DNA of 64,000 nucleotides from Clostridia bacterium. Lineage in GTDB: Bacteria; Bacillota; Clostridia; Oscillospirales; CAG-272. The notes beneath the pieces were generated by a model that did no database searches, was not told where the DNA came from, and was given only the letters and a program-made list of their open reading frames with translations. Of this stretch, positions 27,753-36,225 are shown piece by piece; position 1 is the stretch's first letter; every line of letters starts with the position of its first letter. The stretch is from NCBI GenBank assembly GCA_017556745.1, contig JAFYMF010000057.1, positions 67,485-131,484 of the forward strand. The letters run 5' to 3'. Made by a program: the position numbers and the translations under genes.

Positions 27753-28238
27753 ATGAAAAAAGACAGAATATGTTGTTTTACAGGTCACAGAATAATATCT
27801 GAAAAGGATTCTCCACGGATTCGTCCTTTGCTTGCTCTGATTCTTGAAGAGCTCTATAACAGAGGGTTCAGAGAATTTAGAAACGGCGGTGCTCTTGGCT
27901 TTGACACAGCCGCCGCACTTGAATGCGTAAGACTTAAGGAACGGTACCCTGATGTAAAATTCCTACTGTTTCTCCCTTGCAGAGAACAATGCAACAAATG
28001 GAAAGCCAAAGATATCAGGATTTATAAAGAATTTCTTGCAAAAGCTGACAGTGTTAGTTATGTCTGTGATTTCTACAATGAATACTGCATGCAAACACGT
28101 AATATGAAACTGGTAAATGACGCTGACATATGTGTTTGTTACAAGCATCCGGGGGTAGGTGGAGGTACCGCATTTACAGTCAAATATGCTCTTGAAAACG
28201 ACGTGGAAATAATTAATTTGACAGATATACTGCCATAA
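27753..28238 (+). CDS. SLOG-superfamily protein (YpsA/DUF1273-like)
   Basis: A 161-residue Rossmann-like protein with the N-terminal CCFTGHR, then RNGGALGFDTAAALECV (Gly-rich nucleotide-type loop near residue 47), LFLPCREQCNKW and NDADICVCYKHPGVGGGTAFTVKYALEN near the C-terminus. This is the SLOG fold of YpsA/DUF1273, thought to bind nucleotide-derived ligands; SLOG members occur in conflict and signalling systems, and B. subtilis YpsA affects cell division. It starts 3 bases after capA and ends before a strong terminator. Confidence 0.8.
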   Translation: MKKDRICCFTGHRIISEKDSPRIRPLLALILEELYNRGFREFRNGGALGFDTAAALECVRLKERYPDVKFLLFLPCREQCNKWKAKDIRIYKEFLAKADSVSYVCDFYNEYCMQTRNMKLVNDADICVCYKHPGVGGGTAFTVKYALENDVEIINLTDILP

Positions 28239-28262
28239 AAATCTTCAGATATCAAAAAAATC

Positions 28263-28308
28263 ACCGCCGCGAGAGAACTTCATTGTCTCTCGCGGCGGTA
28301 GTTTTTTT
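28263..28308 (+). terminator. Strong bidirectional terminator
   Basis: Perfect 14-bp GC-rich stem (ACCGCCGCGAGAGA with its complement, 28263-28276 and 28286-28299), 9-base loop, then TAG and eight T on the plus strand. It closes the XRE-capA-SLOG operon and faces the end of the convergent MATE gene. Confidence 0.92.
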
Positions 28309-28344
28309 TGCGTTTAATTCAAACCAAAGAAAATCTATTCTTCT

Positions 28345-29745
28345 CTACAAACATTCCTTTTCCCGAATCTCTTTTTTAGCAGATATTCTTTTTATTTCCT
28401 TCTGTACCTGGATAATGAGTATTACACCTATAACAGATGTCAGCAAAGCGGTTCCAAACGAATTAAACCATATACCGACAAGTCCCCATGACCATAGTAC
28501 AGCAAGAACGATAACAGGGGAAACAAGCGCAAATGAAATTGACAATATTGTTGCGTAAAACGGCTTTTCGATTGCGCTGAGAAAACTCTGTGTAGCCACA
28601 ACAATCCATCTGAAAAGCATACCAAGGCAAAAAATTTTCATTGCATCTGCAGAAAGATCCAGGAGAGCTGTATTACCTGCCTCAACAAACACAGAAACCA
28701 CAGGCCGAGAAAAAACAAACATCACCACAGCAAAGATTACACCTACGGTAAATGTTCCGATATAGTTGCAGATTGCTATTTTACGTACCCTTCCGTAATC
28801 TCCGGCTCCCCAATTAAATCCGATAGCAGGCGACAAAGAATCACTCATTCCGTAAAGCAGAGAAAAGCCCATATCAGCGGAATAAAGAAGTACCGCATAT
28901 GCGGCAACAGCAGTTATTCCGCCGCCATATCCCAAAACCTTTGTTCCCAGTGTCATAAGGGACAAATTTATCAGAATAGAGGTAACTCGCCCGGCAATAT
29001 TGTTAAGAAAAACAGGCAATCCGCATGTAAATACCTTCTGTATCAACCTAAAACTAAATTGCGGACGGGTAAATTTCAGAAGTGCTCTTCCCCGCAGAAA
29101 CGGTATCATCGCCAAAACCGAGCAACAACACATAGCAAGACATGCTGCAAGTGCGGAACCGACTACATCCATTTCAAAAACAAAAAGGAACAGCAGCAAA
29201 AGAACCAGTGTCATTACGTTACAAAATATATTTATAAACATGCTTGTCTTAACGTACCCACTGATGCGCAGATAGTTATCCATAGCAAAAAACACTGTGC
29301 TGAGAGGGCTGCACAAAGCATAAGTTTGAATATACCTTGATGCAGTATCAAGAATCTGTCCCTCTGCCCCCATTAAAGAAGCCAGCGGTCTTGCAGCAAA
29401 CATCATCACCGTCCCCGTTATCACCGATACAATAAAGATCATAACGATAGCGCAGGAAAAAATATTGTTGGCAGTCTTTTCATCTTTTCTGCCAAGTGCA
29501 ACAGATATAGGTACAGACGACCCTACCGCAACCAGGTCCGACAATGAAAAATTAATAAAAATCATAGGAAAAGCAATATTGACCGCTGTAAGTGCGGCCT
29601 CGCCAAGCTTTTGCCCTATAAATATTCCCTCTATGATACTGTATATCGACATAGCGAACATACTGATCATACCGGGCATAGCCACAATGAAGAATAACTT
29701 CCACGGCTTCATAGTGGCAAACATTATTTTAGAATCAGCTTTCAT
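28345..29745 (-). CDS. MATE family efflux transporter
   Basis: Multidrug/sodium-type exporter with 12 predicted transmembrane helices over 466 residues in two related halves. Landmarks are PGMISMFAMSIYSIIEGIFIGQKLGEAALTAVNIAFP in the first helix pair and FGLPVFLNN-type CGLPVFLNNIAGR plus PAIGFNWGAGDYGRVRK in the second half. The substrate is unknown. It begins 10 bases after the nitroreductase gene and probably shares its promoter. Confidence 0.93.
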   Translation of the reverse strand: MKADSKIMFATMKPWKLFFIVAMPGMISMFAMSIYSIIEGIFIGQKLGEAALTAVNIAFPMIFINFSLSDLVAVGSSVPISVALGRKDEKTANNIFSCAIVMIFIVSVITGTVMMFAARPLASLMGAEGQILDTASRYIQTYALCSPLSTVFFAMDNYLRISGYVKTSMFINIFCNVMTLVLLLLFLFVFEMDVVGSALAACLAMCCCSVLAMIPFLRGRALLKFTRPQFSFRLIQKVFTCGLPVFLNNIAGRVTSILINLSLMTLGTKVLGYGGGITAVAAYAVLLYSADMGFSLLYGMSDSLSPAIGFNWGAGDYGRVRKIAICNYIGTFTVGVIFAVVMFVFSRPVVSVFVEAGNTALLDLSADAMKIFCLGMLFRWIVVATQSFLSAIEKPFYATILSISFALVSPVIVLAVLWSWGLVGIWFNSFGTALLTSVIGVILIIQVQKEIKRISAKKEIREKECL

Positions 29746-29755
29746 TTATCAAATC

Positions 29756-30286
29756 TTATTCCACAGTATTTACAAGATCGTTTATGTCTTTTCTTTTTTT
29801 AGGACGAAGCTTGTCATCCGCTTTGGCATAACCGAGGGTAATGACCAGACGTACAGTACCTTTGACACCGCAAATTTTTCGGATAGGCTCATCGTCAATC
29901 CATCCGAGTATACAGCTGCCGAGTCCTTGAGCAGTTGCCTCAGCAGTAATATATGCCGCAAGTATCCCAATATCTATAGATCTGTAATCGTTACTTTTCA
30001 GTTTGGCACCGAGAGCGGCGGTAGCTACGTACGGAGCCTCTGAAATGACCAACATTACAGGTGCATCATACGCGAACTTATTCAGCCCCATTCCCTGCAC
30101 CGCCTCGGCTACCTTTTTAGCACTTTCACCCATGCAGAGAGTTACCCTGTACGGCTGTCCGTTACACGCAGAGGGAGACAGCAGAGCAGTTTTAAGTATT
30201 CGTTTTATTTTTTCATTTTCCACAACCTTGGTGGGATCATAACTTCTACAAGATTGACGGTTTTCTGCAATTTCTGTAAAATTCAC
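29756..30286 (-). CDS. Nitroreductase family protein
   Basis: FMN-dependent oxidoreductase of 176 residues. It has the start ENRQSCRSYDPTKV (FMN phosphate contact RxSxR), LSPSACNGQPYR near residue 37, and GIGSCILGW-like QGLGSCILGWIDDEPIRK near 120, with a C-terminal ITLGYAKAD. Typical reactions are NAD(P)H-dependent reduction of nitro compounds or quinones. The start is GTG at 30286, after a purine-rich AGAAAGAG stretch. It precedes a MATE exporter, a common detoxification pairing. Confidence 0.9.
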   Translation of the reverse strand: MNFTEIAENRQSCRSYDPTKVVENEKIKRILKTALLSPSACNGQPYRVTLCMGESAKKVAEAVQGMGLNKFAYDAPVMLVISEAPYVATAALGAKLKSNDYRSIDIGILAAYITAEATAQGLGSCILGWIDDEPIRKICGVKGTVRLVITLGYAKADDKLRPKKRKDINDLVNTVE

Positions 30287-30349
30287 TTTTCTTTCTCTTT
30301 TCTATATTACAAGATTTATGCACATATTTATATCACAAACTTTATCCCT

Positions 30350-30378
30350 ATTGTAACAAAAATGAAGAATTATTTCAA
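30350..30378 (-). promoter_or_regulatory. sigma-A promoter of nitroreductase-MATE
   Basis: On the minus strand TTGAAA (30373-30378) and TACAAT (30350-30355) are spaced by 17 bases. Confidence 0.72.
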
Positions 30379-30417
30379 CATAAACCCTTATTGTCATACC
30401 ATTTTATATCCATGGTA

Positions 30418-31167
30418 TTATGGCCTGTAATTTAAAATTATTTCTGAAATACCCTGCCTGTAGACGTTGCCGTTGAGTACATCCCCATCGGGAGAAAAGG
30501 ATAGGCACTTCACATCAAGCGGATCCTCTACGTAAGGATTTTCAGGCTGACTGTCAGAAAAATAATCACTGAGATATTTCTTTGCATTTCCCTCCAGAAA
30601 TATAACATTACCCTCTCCTATCGGTATATTCAAATCACTGAAGCTGTGAAGTATCTCACGGGTTTTCTTATTATACCGATTATTATCATCGCGGCTCACC
30701 AGCCATGCAGGTTGAAGGCTGATATGGATTCCCCTCTCCTTTACTTTATCCGCAAATACTCTGACAGCATCAAGAGGAATTGTCTCCTGATGGAAGGCAT
30801 CCACAGATAAAAGAATATCATTGACTCCGCAATCATGAAGTTCATCCGCAACATTTGTGATTTTTTGAATATCTTTTGTAAAATACCCGTTTGTGATAAG
30901 CTGTCGCCTCGGCACCTTCATATCACGTGCGGCAGTATGAATTTTATATACTGCCTCAGGGTACATCAGCGGTTCTCCGCCAAACGTCATTACCGTCTGT
31001 ATATCATATTTTTTCGCAACAAAGCGGATAGCATAAGACATAATATCCGGATCGATCTGACGGCCCAAGTTTGTATAATCCCCCTGAGAACAATGCTTAC
31101 ATCTGCCGGTACAAGCATAGGTGATAATAAATTCCATTTTATTTAAATTTTTAAGATATCCGTTCAT
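30418..31167 (-). CDS. Radical SAM protein, unknown substrate
   Basis: A 249-residue compact radical SAM protein. The cluster motif CTGRCKHC is at about residues 19-26 in a CxxxCxxC arrangement, with FGGEPLMYPEAV (SAM-binding GGEP) near residue 63 and ILLSVDAFHQ near 118. There is one further Cys near the C-terminus (DVKCLSFSPDGDVLNGN, residues 222-240) but no full SPASM or twitch cluster. The GNVYRQG end resembles truncated SPASM-type enzymes. No peptide substrate is evident beside it. It has its own promoter and no close partners on the same strand. Confidence 0.8.
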   Translation of the reverse strand: MNGYLKNLNKMEFIITYACTGRCKHCSQGDYTNLGRQIDPDIMSYAIRFVAKKYDIQTVMTFGGEPLMYPEAVYKIHTAARDMKVPRRQLITNGYFTKDIQKITNVADELHDCGVNDILLSVDAFHQETIPLDAVRVFADKVKERGIHISLQPAWLVSRDDNNRYNKKTREILHSFSDLNIPIGEGNVIFLEGNAKKYLSDYFSDSQPENPYVEDPLDVKCLSFSPDGDVLNGNVYRQGISEIILNYRP

Positions 31168-31227
31168 ACAACTTTACCTGCACATTTTCATATCAAAAGA
31201 ACCACAATAATTTGTTTCTTTGCTGAC

Positions 31228-31256
31228 ATTATATCACAAAGAAATCGGTATTTCAA
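31228..31256 (-). promoter_or_regulatory. sigma-A promoter of the radical SAM gene
   Basis: On the minus strand TTGAAA (31251-31256) and TATAAT (31228-31233) are spaced by 17 bases, about 60 bases before the start. Confidence 0.75.
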
Positions 31257-31278
31257 TCTACTGCGATTCATATAAAGC

Positions 31279-31319
31279 ATAAAGGTCTTTACCGCTATTT
31301 TAACGGTAAAGACCTTTAT
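31279..31319 (-). terminator. Hairpin terminator after the esterase operon
   Basis: Perfect 16-bp stem (31279-31294 and 31304-31319) with a 9-base loop. The minus strand downstream is only partly T-rich (GCTTTATATG), but the position between the esterase stop and the next promoter fits a terminator. Confidence 0.65.
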
Positions 31320-31333
31320 TGACATTTACAAAA

Positions 31334-32137
31334 TCAAAATCCGATTTCCCCAAGCCACTCTGCAAGCAGATAAGACCAACGCTTTACTCCGGGACGGTCA
31401 AGTCCAAACCCAAGTCCGTGATCACCATATGGGAATATATGTAATTCATATGGAATCTTCTTTTCTCTTAGAGCTGTTGCCATAGCTATACTGTTTGCAA
31501 CGTTGACACAGTCATCTTCCGCAGTATGCCACAAAAACACGGGAGGACAATCGTCGCGAACACTGTTTTCGCCGGAAAGACGCGTAACCAGCTCCTTGTC
31601 ATTGTTATAAGTTTCCTCACCAAGAAGATTTATCGCACATCCTACATGCCCAAAATCCTTCTCAAGAGAACATACCGCATAACAAAGCACACCGGCATCG
31701 GGACGACAGCTTACTCGGTCTATCTCATCACCGTCATCTCTGCCGTAGTCATAGTGTTCAATTGCCATTACAGAGAGATGTCCACCTGCAGAAAAGCCGA
31801 GAACACCTATTTTATCAGAAATAACACCGAACTTTTCTGCATTGTATCTGACAAAACGAATGGCTCTCTGTACATCGTAAAGTTCAATGGGATAACGGTA
31901 AGGTCTTAATCTGTATTTGAGCATAAATGCATTTATACCGTGACTGTTTAAAAACTCGCAAACCTGCTTTCCCTCGTGATCCTCGGCTCTGTGGGTGTAT
32001 CCACCGCCGGGACATACTATTACAGCAGAATGCTCTTTTCCATCCTCAATAATATAGGCATCAACCGAAGGTTCTGCCTGACCGATAGATGGATCAAATC
32101 CGGGAGCTCCGTTTTCCCAAAGTAAATAATTTTTCAT
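31334..32137 (-). CDS. Alpha/beta hydrolase (acetyl-xylan-esterase-like)
   Basis: A 267-residue serine hydrolase without signal peptide, so cytoplasmic. It has the oxyanion-type VIVCPGGGYTHRAEDHEG near residue 38, the nucleophile elbow GVLGFSAGGHLSVM near residue 110, an acid within VFLWHTAEDDCV near 205 and the catalytic His in GDHGLGFG near 244. It resembles BD-FAE/Axe-type esterases acting on acylated sugars. It is the last gene of an operon with a PfkB kinase and an HpcH aldolase, which suggests deacylation of an imported sugar derivative; that link is inference. Confidence 0.85.
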   Translation of the reverse strand: MKNYLLWENGAPGFDPSIGQAEPSVDAYIIEDGKEHSAVIVCPGGGYTHRAEDHEGKQVCEFLNSHGINAFMLKYRLRPYRYPIELYDVQRAIRFVRYNAEKFGVISDKIGVLGFSAGGHLSVMAIEHYDYGRDDGDEIDRVSCRPDAGVLCYAVCSLEKDFGHVGCAINLLGEETYNNDKELVTRLSGENSVRDDCPPVFLWHTAEDDCVNVANSIAMATALREKKIPYELHIFPYGDHGLGFGLDRPGVKRWSYLLAEWLGEIGF

Positions 32138-32158
32138 AACTCTCCTCCTGTTTTTCCT

Positions 32159-33085
32159 TTACGGAATCGATGGAAGTCCACCCTTTTTGAGGGTACTCAT
32201 ACCTGCATTTTTTGCCGCAAAGGATGTAAATTCACTTATCTCCTTTATTGAAAGATCTTCTAGCGCTTTTCCCGAAGATATAAATTTATGTATAAAGCTA
32301 CCGAAGAAAATATCACCCGCACCGGTCGTATCTACCGGAACAACATCAGCAGACTGAACGTGTCCTCTTCCACCGGAGGTAGCAAAATATGCCCCGTTTT
32401 CAGCATCTGTTATAAGAACCAATGCTATCCCGAGATCAAGAAAGAATCTTTCGGCATCCTCGATTTTTTCCTTTCCGGAAAGCATCCCTGCTTCTTCTCT
32501 CGATACCTTAAGTATATCTGTGTAGCCAATATATTTCATTATTTTCTCGATTGCCGCACCTTCACTCTGCCAAAGAGCGGGACGGTAATTAGGATCACAT
32601 GTGATGATACAGCCTGATTCTCTTGCAGTTTTGAGCGCATACGCGGTTGCTTCCTCGCTGCATGCAGAGGTAAGAGAAAGTGAACCGAAGTGAAATATCT
32701 CAGAGTCCTTTATTAGACAAGCATCAACGTCATCCTTTGAAAGGAAGGTATCGGCATTAAAATCACGGTAAAAGCTGAAAGATCTGTCACATTTGTCATC
32801 AAGAGAAACGAAAGCAAGTGTTGTATTGTGAACACTATCGGTGATAAGATTACTGTCATCTATTCCCGCCTCTTTAACAACATTGCGAAGATGGGCACCG
32901 AACATATCATCTCCCACCTTACCGATAAAGGCTGCACGTCCGCCGTATTTAGCAACAGTTGCAAGGAAAGTAACAGGAGCACCTCCCGCCTTACTGACAA
33001 ACATCTTGTCTCCTGCATCATCTATACCCATGGGAGCCATATCTATAAGTATCTCTCCAAGCGCGGTTACGTTATATTTTTTCAA
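32159..33085 (-). CDS. PfkB family carbohydrate kinase (fructokinase/ketogluconokinase-like)
   Basis: Ribokinase-fold sugar kinase of 308 residues. Features: ALGEILIDM at the N-terminus, KAGGAPVTFLATVAKYGGRAAFIGKVGDDMFG near residue 32 (substrate lid region) and the signature VDTTGAGDIFFGSFIHK near 250 with the catalytic Asp. The exact sugar is undetermined; the downstream position after an HpcH/HpaI aldolase would suit a 2-keto-3-deoxy sugar acid route. The start is TTG at 33085 behind AGGGTGAT. Confidence 0.9.
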   Translation of the reverse strand: MKKYNVTALGEILIDMAPMGIDDAGDKMFVSKAGGAPVTFLATVAKYGGRAAFIGKVGDDMFGAHLRNVVKEAGIDDSNLITDSVHNTTLAFVSLDDKCDRSFSFYRDFNADTFLSKDDVDACLIKDSEIFHFGSLSLTSACSEEATAYALKTARESGCIITCDPNYRPALWQSEGAAIEKIMKYIGYTDILKVSREEAGMLSGKEKIEDAERFFLDLGIALVLITDAENGAYFATSGGRGHVQSADVVPVDTTGAGDIFFGSFIHKFISSGKALEDLSIKEISEFTSFAAKNAGMSTLKKGGLPSIP

Positions 33086-33103
33086 TTATATCACCCTTTT
33101 ATC

Positions 33104-33877
33104 TTACTTTGAAAACACCTTTTTTGCATTCTCAAAAGTAGTCTTTGCACCCTTAACAATATGATCAAAATCAGCTCCGGAAGATATCATATTGATACCC
33201 ATGTCAAAGTATGTACGCATAAGCTCCTCATCATTTGGGGTCATAGATATGCCTATGGTCTTGTTATACTTGTTCATTACCTCAATAGTTCTCTTGACAA
33301 GCTTAAGATTATTTTCACCAAGGCAATTTCCAAGCTCGCCGATAGAACCAGAAAGATCCATAAGACCGAATATGTAACCGTCAATATAAGGATTATTCTT
33401 AACGATGTTTTCAAGATCGTCAACTGCGGATTCCTGCTCTATCTGAATAAATCTGCAAGTCTTTGCATAACCGTTTTTAATATATTCCGGATCGTCGTCA
33501 AGACCGTATCTCACTGCTCTCTTAGGACCGTAACCACGATTACCAAGCGGGGGATATAGCGTATACTTGATCATTTCTTCAGCATCTGCCGCATTCTTGA
33601 TCATAGGAAAGATGATACCGTCAACACCCATCTCCATAACCTTTTTTGTATAGGTAAAATCATGTTGAGGAACTCTTACGATAGTCGCGGTACCGGCAGC
33701 CTTAGCGCAGTTGATCATACTGTAAAGCTGCTCAAAGGAAATATATGCATGTTCAAGATCTATCCATATAAAATCAAACCCTATATAACCCATCATTTCA
33801 GCTATGCTTGGATCAGTCATGGTTATGTGTGTACCGCAGATATTCTGTTTTGCAAGAACCTTTTCGCGAAGAGTCAT
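33104..33877 (-). CDS. HpcH/HpaI aldolase family protein
   Basis: Class II metal-dependent aldolase of the phosphoenolpyruvate/pyruvate TIM-barrel type, 257 residues. Visible are the N-terminal TDPSIAEMMGYIGFDFIWIDLEHA (Asp-Glu-His catalytic region), TIVRVPQHDF, GVDGIIFPMIKNAADAEEM, the arginine loop YPPLGNRGYGPKRA, and the metal-binding Glu in FIQIEQESAVDDLENI. Family members cleave or condense 2-keto-3-deoxy acids. It is the first gene of the aldolase-kinase-esterase operon. Confidence 0.9.
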   Translation of the reverse strand: MTLREKVLAKQNICGTHITMTDPSIAEMMGYIGFDFIWIDLEHAYISFEQLYSMINCAKAAGTATIVRVPQHDFTYTKKVMEMGVDGIIFPMIKNAADAEEMIKYTLYPPLGNRGYGPKRAVRYGLDDDPEYIKNGYAKTCRFIQIEQESAVDDLENIVKNNPYIDGYIFGLMDLSGSIGELGNCLGENNLKLVKRTIEVMNKYNKTIGISMTPNDEELMRTYFDMGINMISSGADFDHIVKGAKTTFENAKKVFSK

Positions 33878-33928
33878 TTTCTTTTTCCTCCGTTTGCCGT
33901 CTTGAAACGACCTATTTTCATTACGTCA

Positions 33929-33957
33929 AGTATATCATAATGAAAATAAAATAACAA
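33929..33957 (-). promoter_or_regulatory. sigma-A promoter of the aldolase-kinase-esterase operon
   Basis: On the minus strand TTGTTA (33952-33957) and TATACT (33929-33934) are spaced by 17 bases. Confidence 0.65.
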
Positions 33958-33993
33958 TAATTAAGAATAAAAATGTCTGTAATTTTATTAAAC

Positions 33994-34026
33994 GGTATTT
34001 ACAATTTTCAATACCTGAAGTAAAAT
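33994..34026 (+). promoter_or_regulatory. mocR promoter with palindromic operator candidate
   Basis: TTTACA (33998-34003) and TAAAAT (34021-34026) have a 17-base spacer. The -35 lies inside the inverted repeat GGTATT-N10-AATACC (33994-34015). A very similar block occurs over the -35 of pdxK (35201-35223), which suggests a shared operator for the MocR protein. Confidence 0.6.
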
Positions 34027-34074
34027 GTATGGTAGTATAAAATCATTCTTCATACAAAAGGATAATATGACCAG

Positions 34075-35172
34075 ATGAAGTATACCGTCGATAAAAATAA
34101 AAACGAGTCCTCATACATACAGCTGTACCGACAAATGAAAAACGATATTGTTAAAGGTAATTACAGATACGGAGCACGTTTACCGTCAAAACGTCTTATC
34201 TCTGAAGAAACAGGTGTAAGCGTCATTACAGTTGAGCATGCATACGCCATATTATGTGACGAGGGATATGCCGAGGCAAAACCGCGGCGCGGTTATTTTG
34301 CCGCTTACAGAGAAAAGGATTTTTTATCAGTAGGTGGCATTGGTTCATATAGAAAGATAAAAACAAGCACACACCTTAACACTGAAAACACCTTTCCCTT
34401 CTCCGTTCTTGCAAAAACAATGAGGAGGATCATAAGCGATCAAAGAGAAAACATAATGGTCAAGTCCCCTAACAAAGGCTGTAATGAGCTAAGAGAGGCC
34501 ATCAGCATGTATCTTGCACGTTCAAACGGTATGACGGTCACTCCGGACCAGATAATAATAGGCTCCGGTGCTGAATATCTTTATACATTGACAGTACAGC
34601 TTTTGGGACGTAAAAATATATTTGGAACGGAAGATCCCTGCTACGACAAGATCAATCGTGTGTATGAATCCTGTGGAGTGCAGTGCCGTCGGCTGAGAAT
34701 GGGCAGAGACGGAATAATAACAGATGATCTGAAAAACACTGATGCTACCATTCTTCACGTTACACCGTTTAACAGCTTTCCCAGTAATGTAACTGCAACA
34801 GCTTCAAAGAAAAAAGAATATTTGTTATGGGCAAAAGAAAGACAAGGATATATCGTAGAAGACAATTTCGACTCTGAATTAACCGTGTCAAGTAAGGCGG
34901 AAGATACACTTTTTTCACTTGATTCCAACGGACATGTCATTTACGTAAACACCTTTTCAAAGACACTGGCACCCTCTATGCGTGTAGGATATATGGTATT
35001 ACCACAGAAACTGCTACCCATTTTTGATGAGAAAATAGGCTTTTTCTCATGTACCGTTCCTGTGTTCGAACAATATACTCTTGCAGAACTGATAAATAGC
35101 GGCGACTTCGAGAGGCATATCAACAGAGTCCGTAGAGAAAGACGAAAGCTGAAAATCAAAAGCGACAGTTAA
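34075..35172 (+). CDS. MocR/PdxR-type regulator, C-terminally truncated
   Basis: GntR-type winged helix (residues about 8-80: IQLYRQMKNDIVKGNYRYGARLPSKRLISEETGVSVITVEHAYAIL) fused to a class I aminotransferase-like domain with the PLP-lysine motif NTFSKTLAPSMRVGYM near residue 303 and NPxG-like HVTPFNSFP. MocR proteins are usually about 460-490 residues; this one ends at 365, in the helix FERHINRVRRERRKLKIK, lacking the C-terminal small domain. Only about 90 bases separate it from pdxK, so the missing part is deleted, not frameshifted. It may be a decaying gene or a shortened but working repressor. Neighbouring pdxK suggests PLP sensing. Confidence 0.8.
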   Translation: MKYTVDKNKNESSYIQLYRQMKNDIVKGNYRYGARLPSKRLISEETGVSVITVEHAYAILCDEGYAEAKPRRGYFAAYREKDFLSVGGIGSYRKIKTSTHLNTENTFPFSVLAKTMRRIISDQRENIMVKSPNKGCNELREAISMYLARSNGMTVTPDQIIIGSGAEYLYTLTVQLLGRKNIFGTEDPCYDKINRVYESCGVQCRRLRMGRDGIITDDLKNTDATILHVTPFNSFPSNVTATASKKKEYLLWAKERQGYIVEDNFDSELTVSSKAEDTLFSLDSNGHVIYVNTFSKTLAPSMRVGYMVLPQKLLPIFDEKIGFFSCTVPVFEQYTLAELINSGDFERHINRVRRERRKLKIKSDS

Positions 35173-35200
35173 TCTGGTTATATAAAACTATTTTATTTTG

Positions 35201-35233
35201 GATATTTACACATTACCAATACCGTGATATTAT
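35201..35233 (+). promoter_or_regulatory. pdxK promoter with MocR-like operator
   Basis: TTTACA (35205-35210) and TATTAT (35228-35233) with a 17-base spacer. GATATT-N11-AATACC (35201-35223) covers the -35 and closely resembles the repeat in the mocR promoter (shared TATTTACA and CAATACC). Confidence 0.6.
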
Positions 35234-35264
35234 TTAGAAAAATAAGTTACTTATAGGAGTATAT

Positions 35265-36098
35265 ATGTCATACGGAAGAGTGCTCACAATACAAGATATT
35301 TCCTGCTTCGGTCAGTGTTCTCTGACTGTTGCTCTCCCTATTCTTTCTGCCTGCGGACATGAGACCTGCGTTCTCCCCTCTGCAGTCCTCTCAACACACA
35401 CCGGCGGTTTCACAGGTTTTACTTTCAGAGATCTCACCGAGGATATGCCCTCCATCAAGGATCACTGGATCAAAGAAAAAATTTCTTTTGATGCTATTTA
35501 TACAGGATATCTCGGCAGCACACGTCAGATAGACTATGTAAAGGATATTTTTGCTGCTTTTGATAAAGAAGGATGCCTCAAGGTAGTCGATCCCGCTATG
35601 GCAGATAACGGAAAGCTGTACTACGGATTTGACGATAAATTTGTTGCAGAGATGAAAACACTCTGCGGTAAAGCGGATTATCTTGTTCCCAATATTACAG
35701 AGTCCTGCTTCCTCACAGATACCGAGTTTAAGACAGAATACGATGAAGCGTACATAAAGGAACTTCTCGTAAAACTTGCCGCACTCGGATGCAAGAACGT
35801 TATTCTCACAGGCGTTTCTTATGCCCCCGGTACTACCGGTGCAGTAGTATATGAAAACGGTGAGTACTATTACTACAAGCATGACAAGATAGCAAACGGT
35901 TGCCACGGTACAGGTGATATTTACGCATCCGCTTTCGTCGGCTCACTCCTTCACGGTAAAACTGCTTACGACAGCGCAAAGATCGCCGCTGATTACGTTC
36001 TTGCCTGCATCAACGAGACAATTAAGGACGAGACTCATTGGTACGGTGCAAAATTTGAGCCTGTCCTCGGTAAGCTTATCGAGTCTCTTAAGCAATAA
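35265..36098 (+). CDS. Pyridoxamine/pyridoxal kinase (PdxK/PdxY type)
   Basis: Ribokinase-fold kinase that phosphorylates B6 vitamers to feed PLP salvage. The 277-residue protein starts RVLTIQDISCFGQCSLTVALPILSACGHETCVLPSAVLSTHT, which is the PdxK/PdxY N-terminal signature, and has VVDPAMADNGKLY near residue 108, VPNITESCFLT near 144 and the catalytic NGCHGTGDIYASAFVG near 212. It follows a truncated MocR gene and has its own promoter and terminator. Confidence 0.93.
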   Translation: MSYGRVLTIQDISCFGQCSLTVALPILSACGHETCVLPSAVLSTHTGGFTGFTFRDLTEDMPSIKDHWIKEKISFDAIYTGYLGSTRQIDYVKDIFAAFDKEGCLKVVDPAMADNGKLYYGFDDKFVAEMKTLCGKADYLVPNITESCFLTDTEFKTEYDEAYIKELLVKLAALGCKNVILTGVSYAPGTTGAVVYENGEYYYYKHDKIANGCHGTGDIYASAFVGSLLHGKTAYDSAKIAADYVLACINETIKDETHWYGAKFEPVLGKLIESLKQ

Positions 36099-36149
36099 AT
36101 CGAAAACTTTTAAAAATATCGTAAATATTTTTAAATATTATAATACTTT

Positions 36150-36180
36150 AGCCGGTTATCGAAAGGTAGCCGGCTTTTTG
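36150..36180 (+). terminator. Terminator of pdxK
   Basis: AGCCGG (36150-36155) pairs with CCGGCT (36170-36175) around a 14-base loop, followed by TTTTTG. Confidence 0.75.
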
Positions 36181-36225
36181 TGTTGATTATAAACCAATGG
36201 TTGACAGAAGCTTTTCATATACCGA

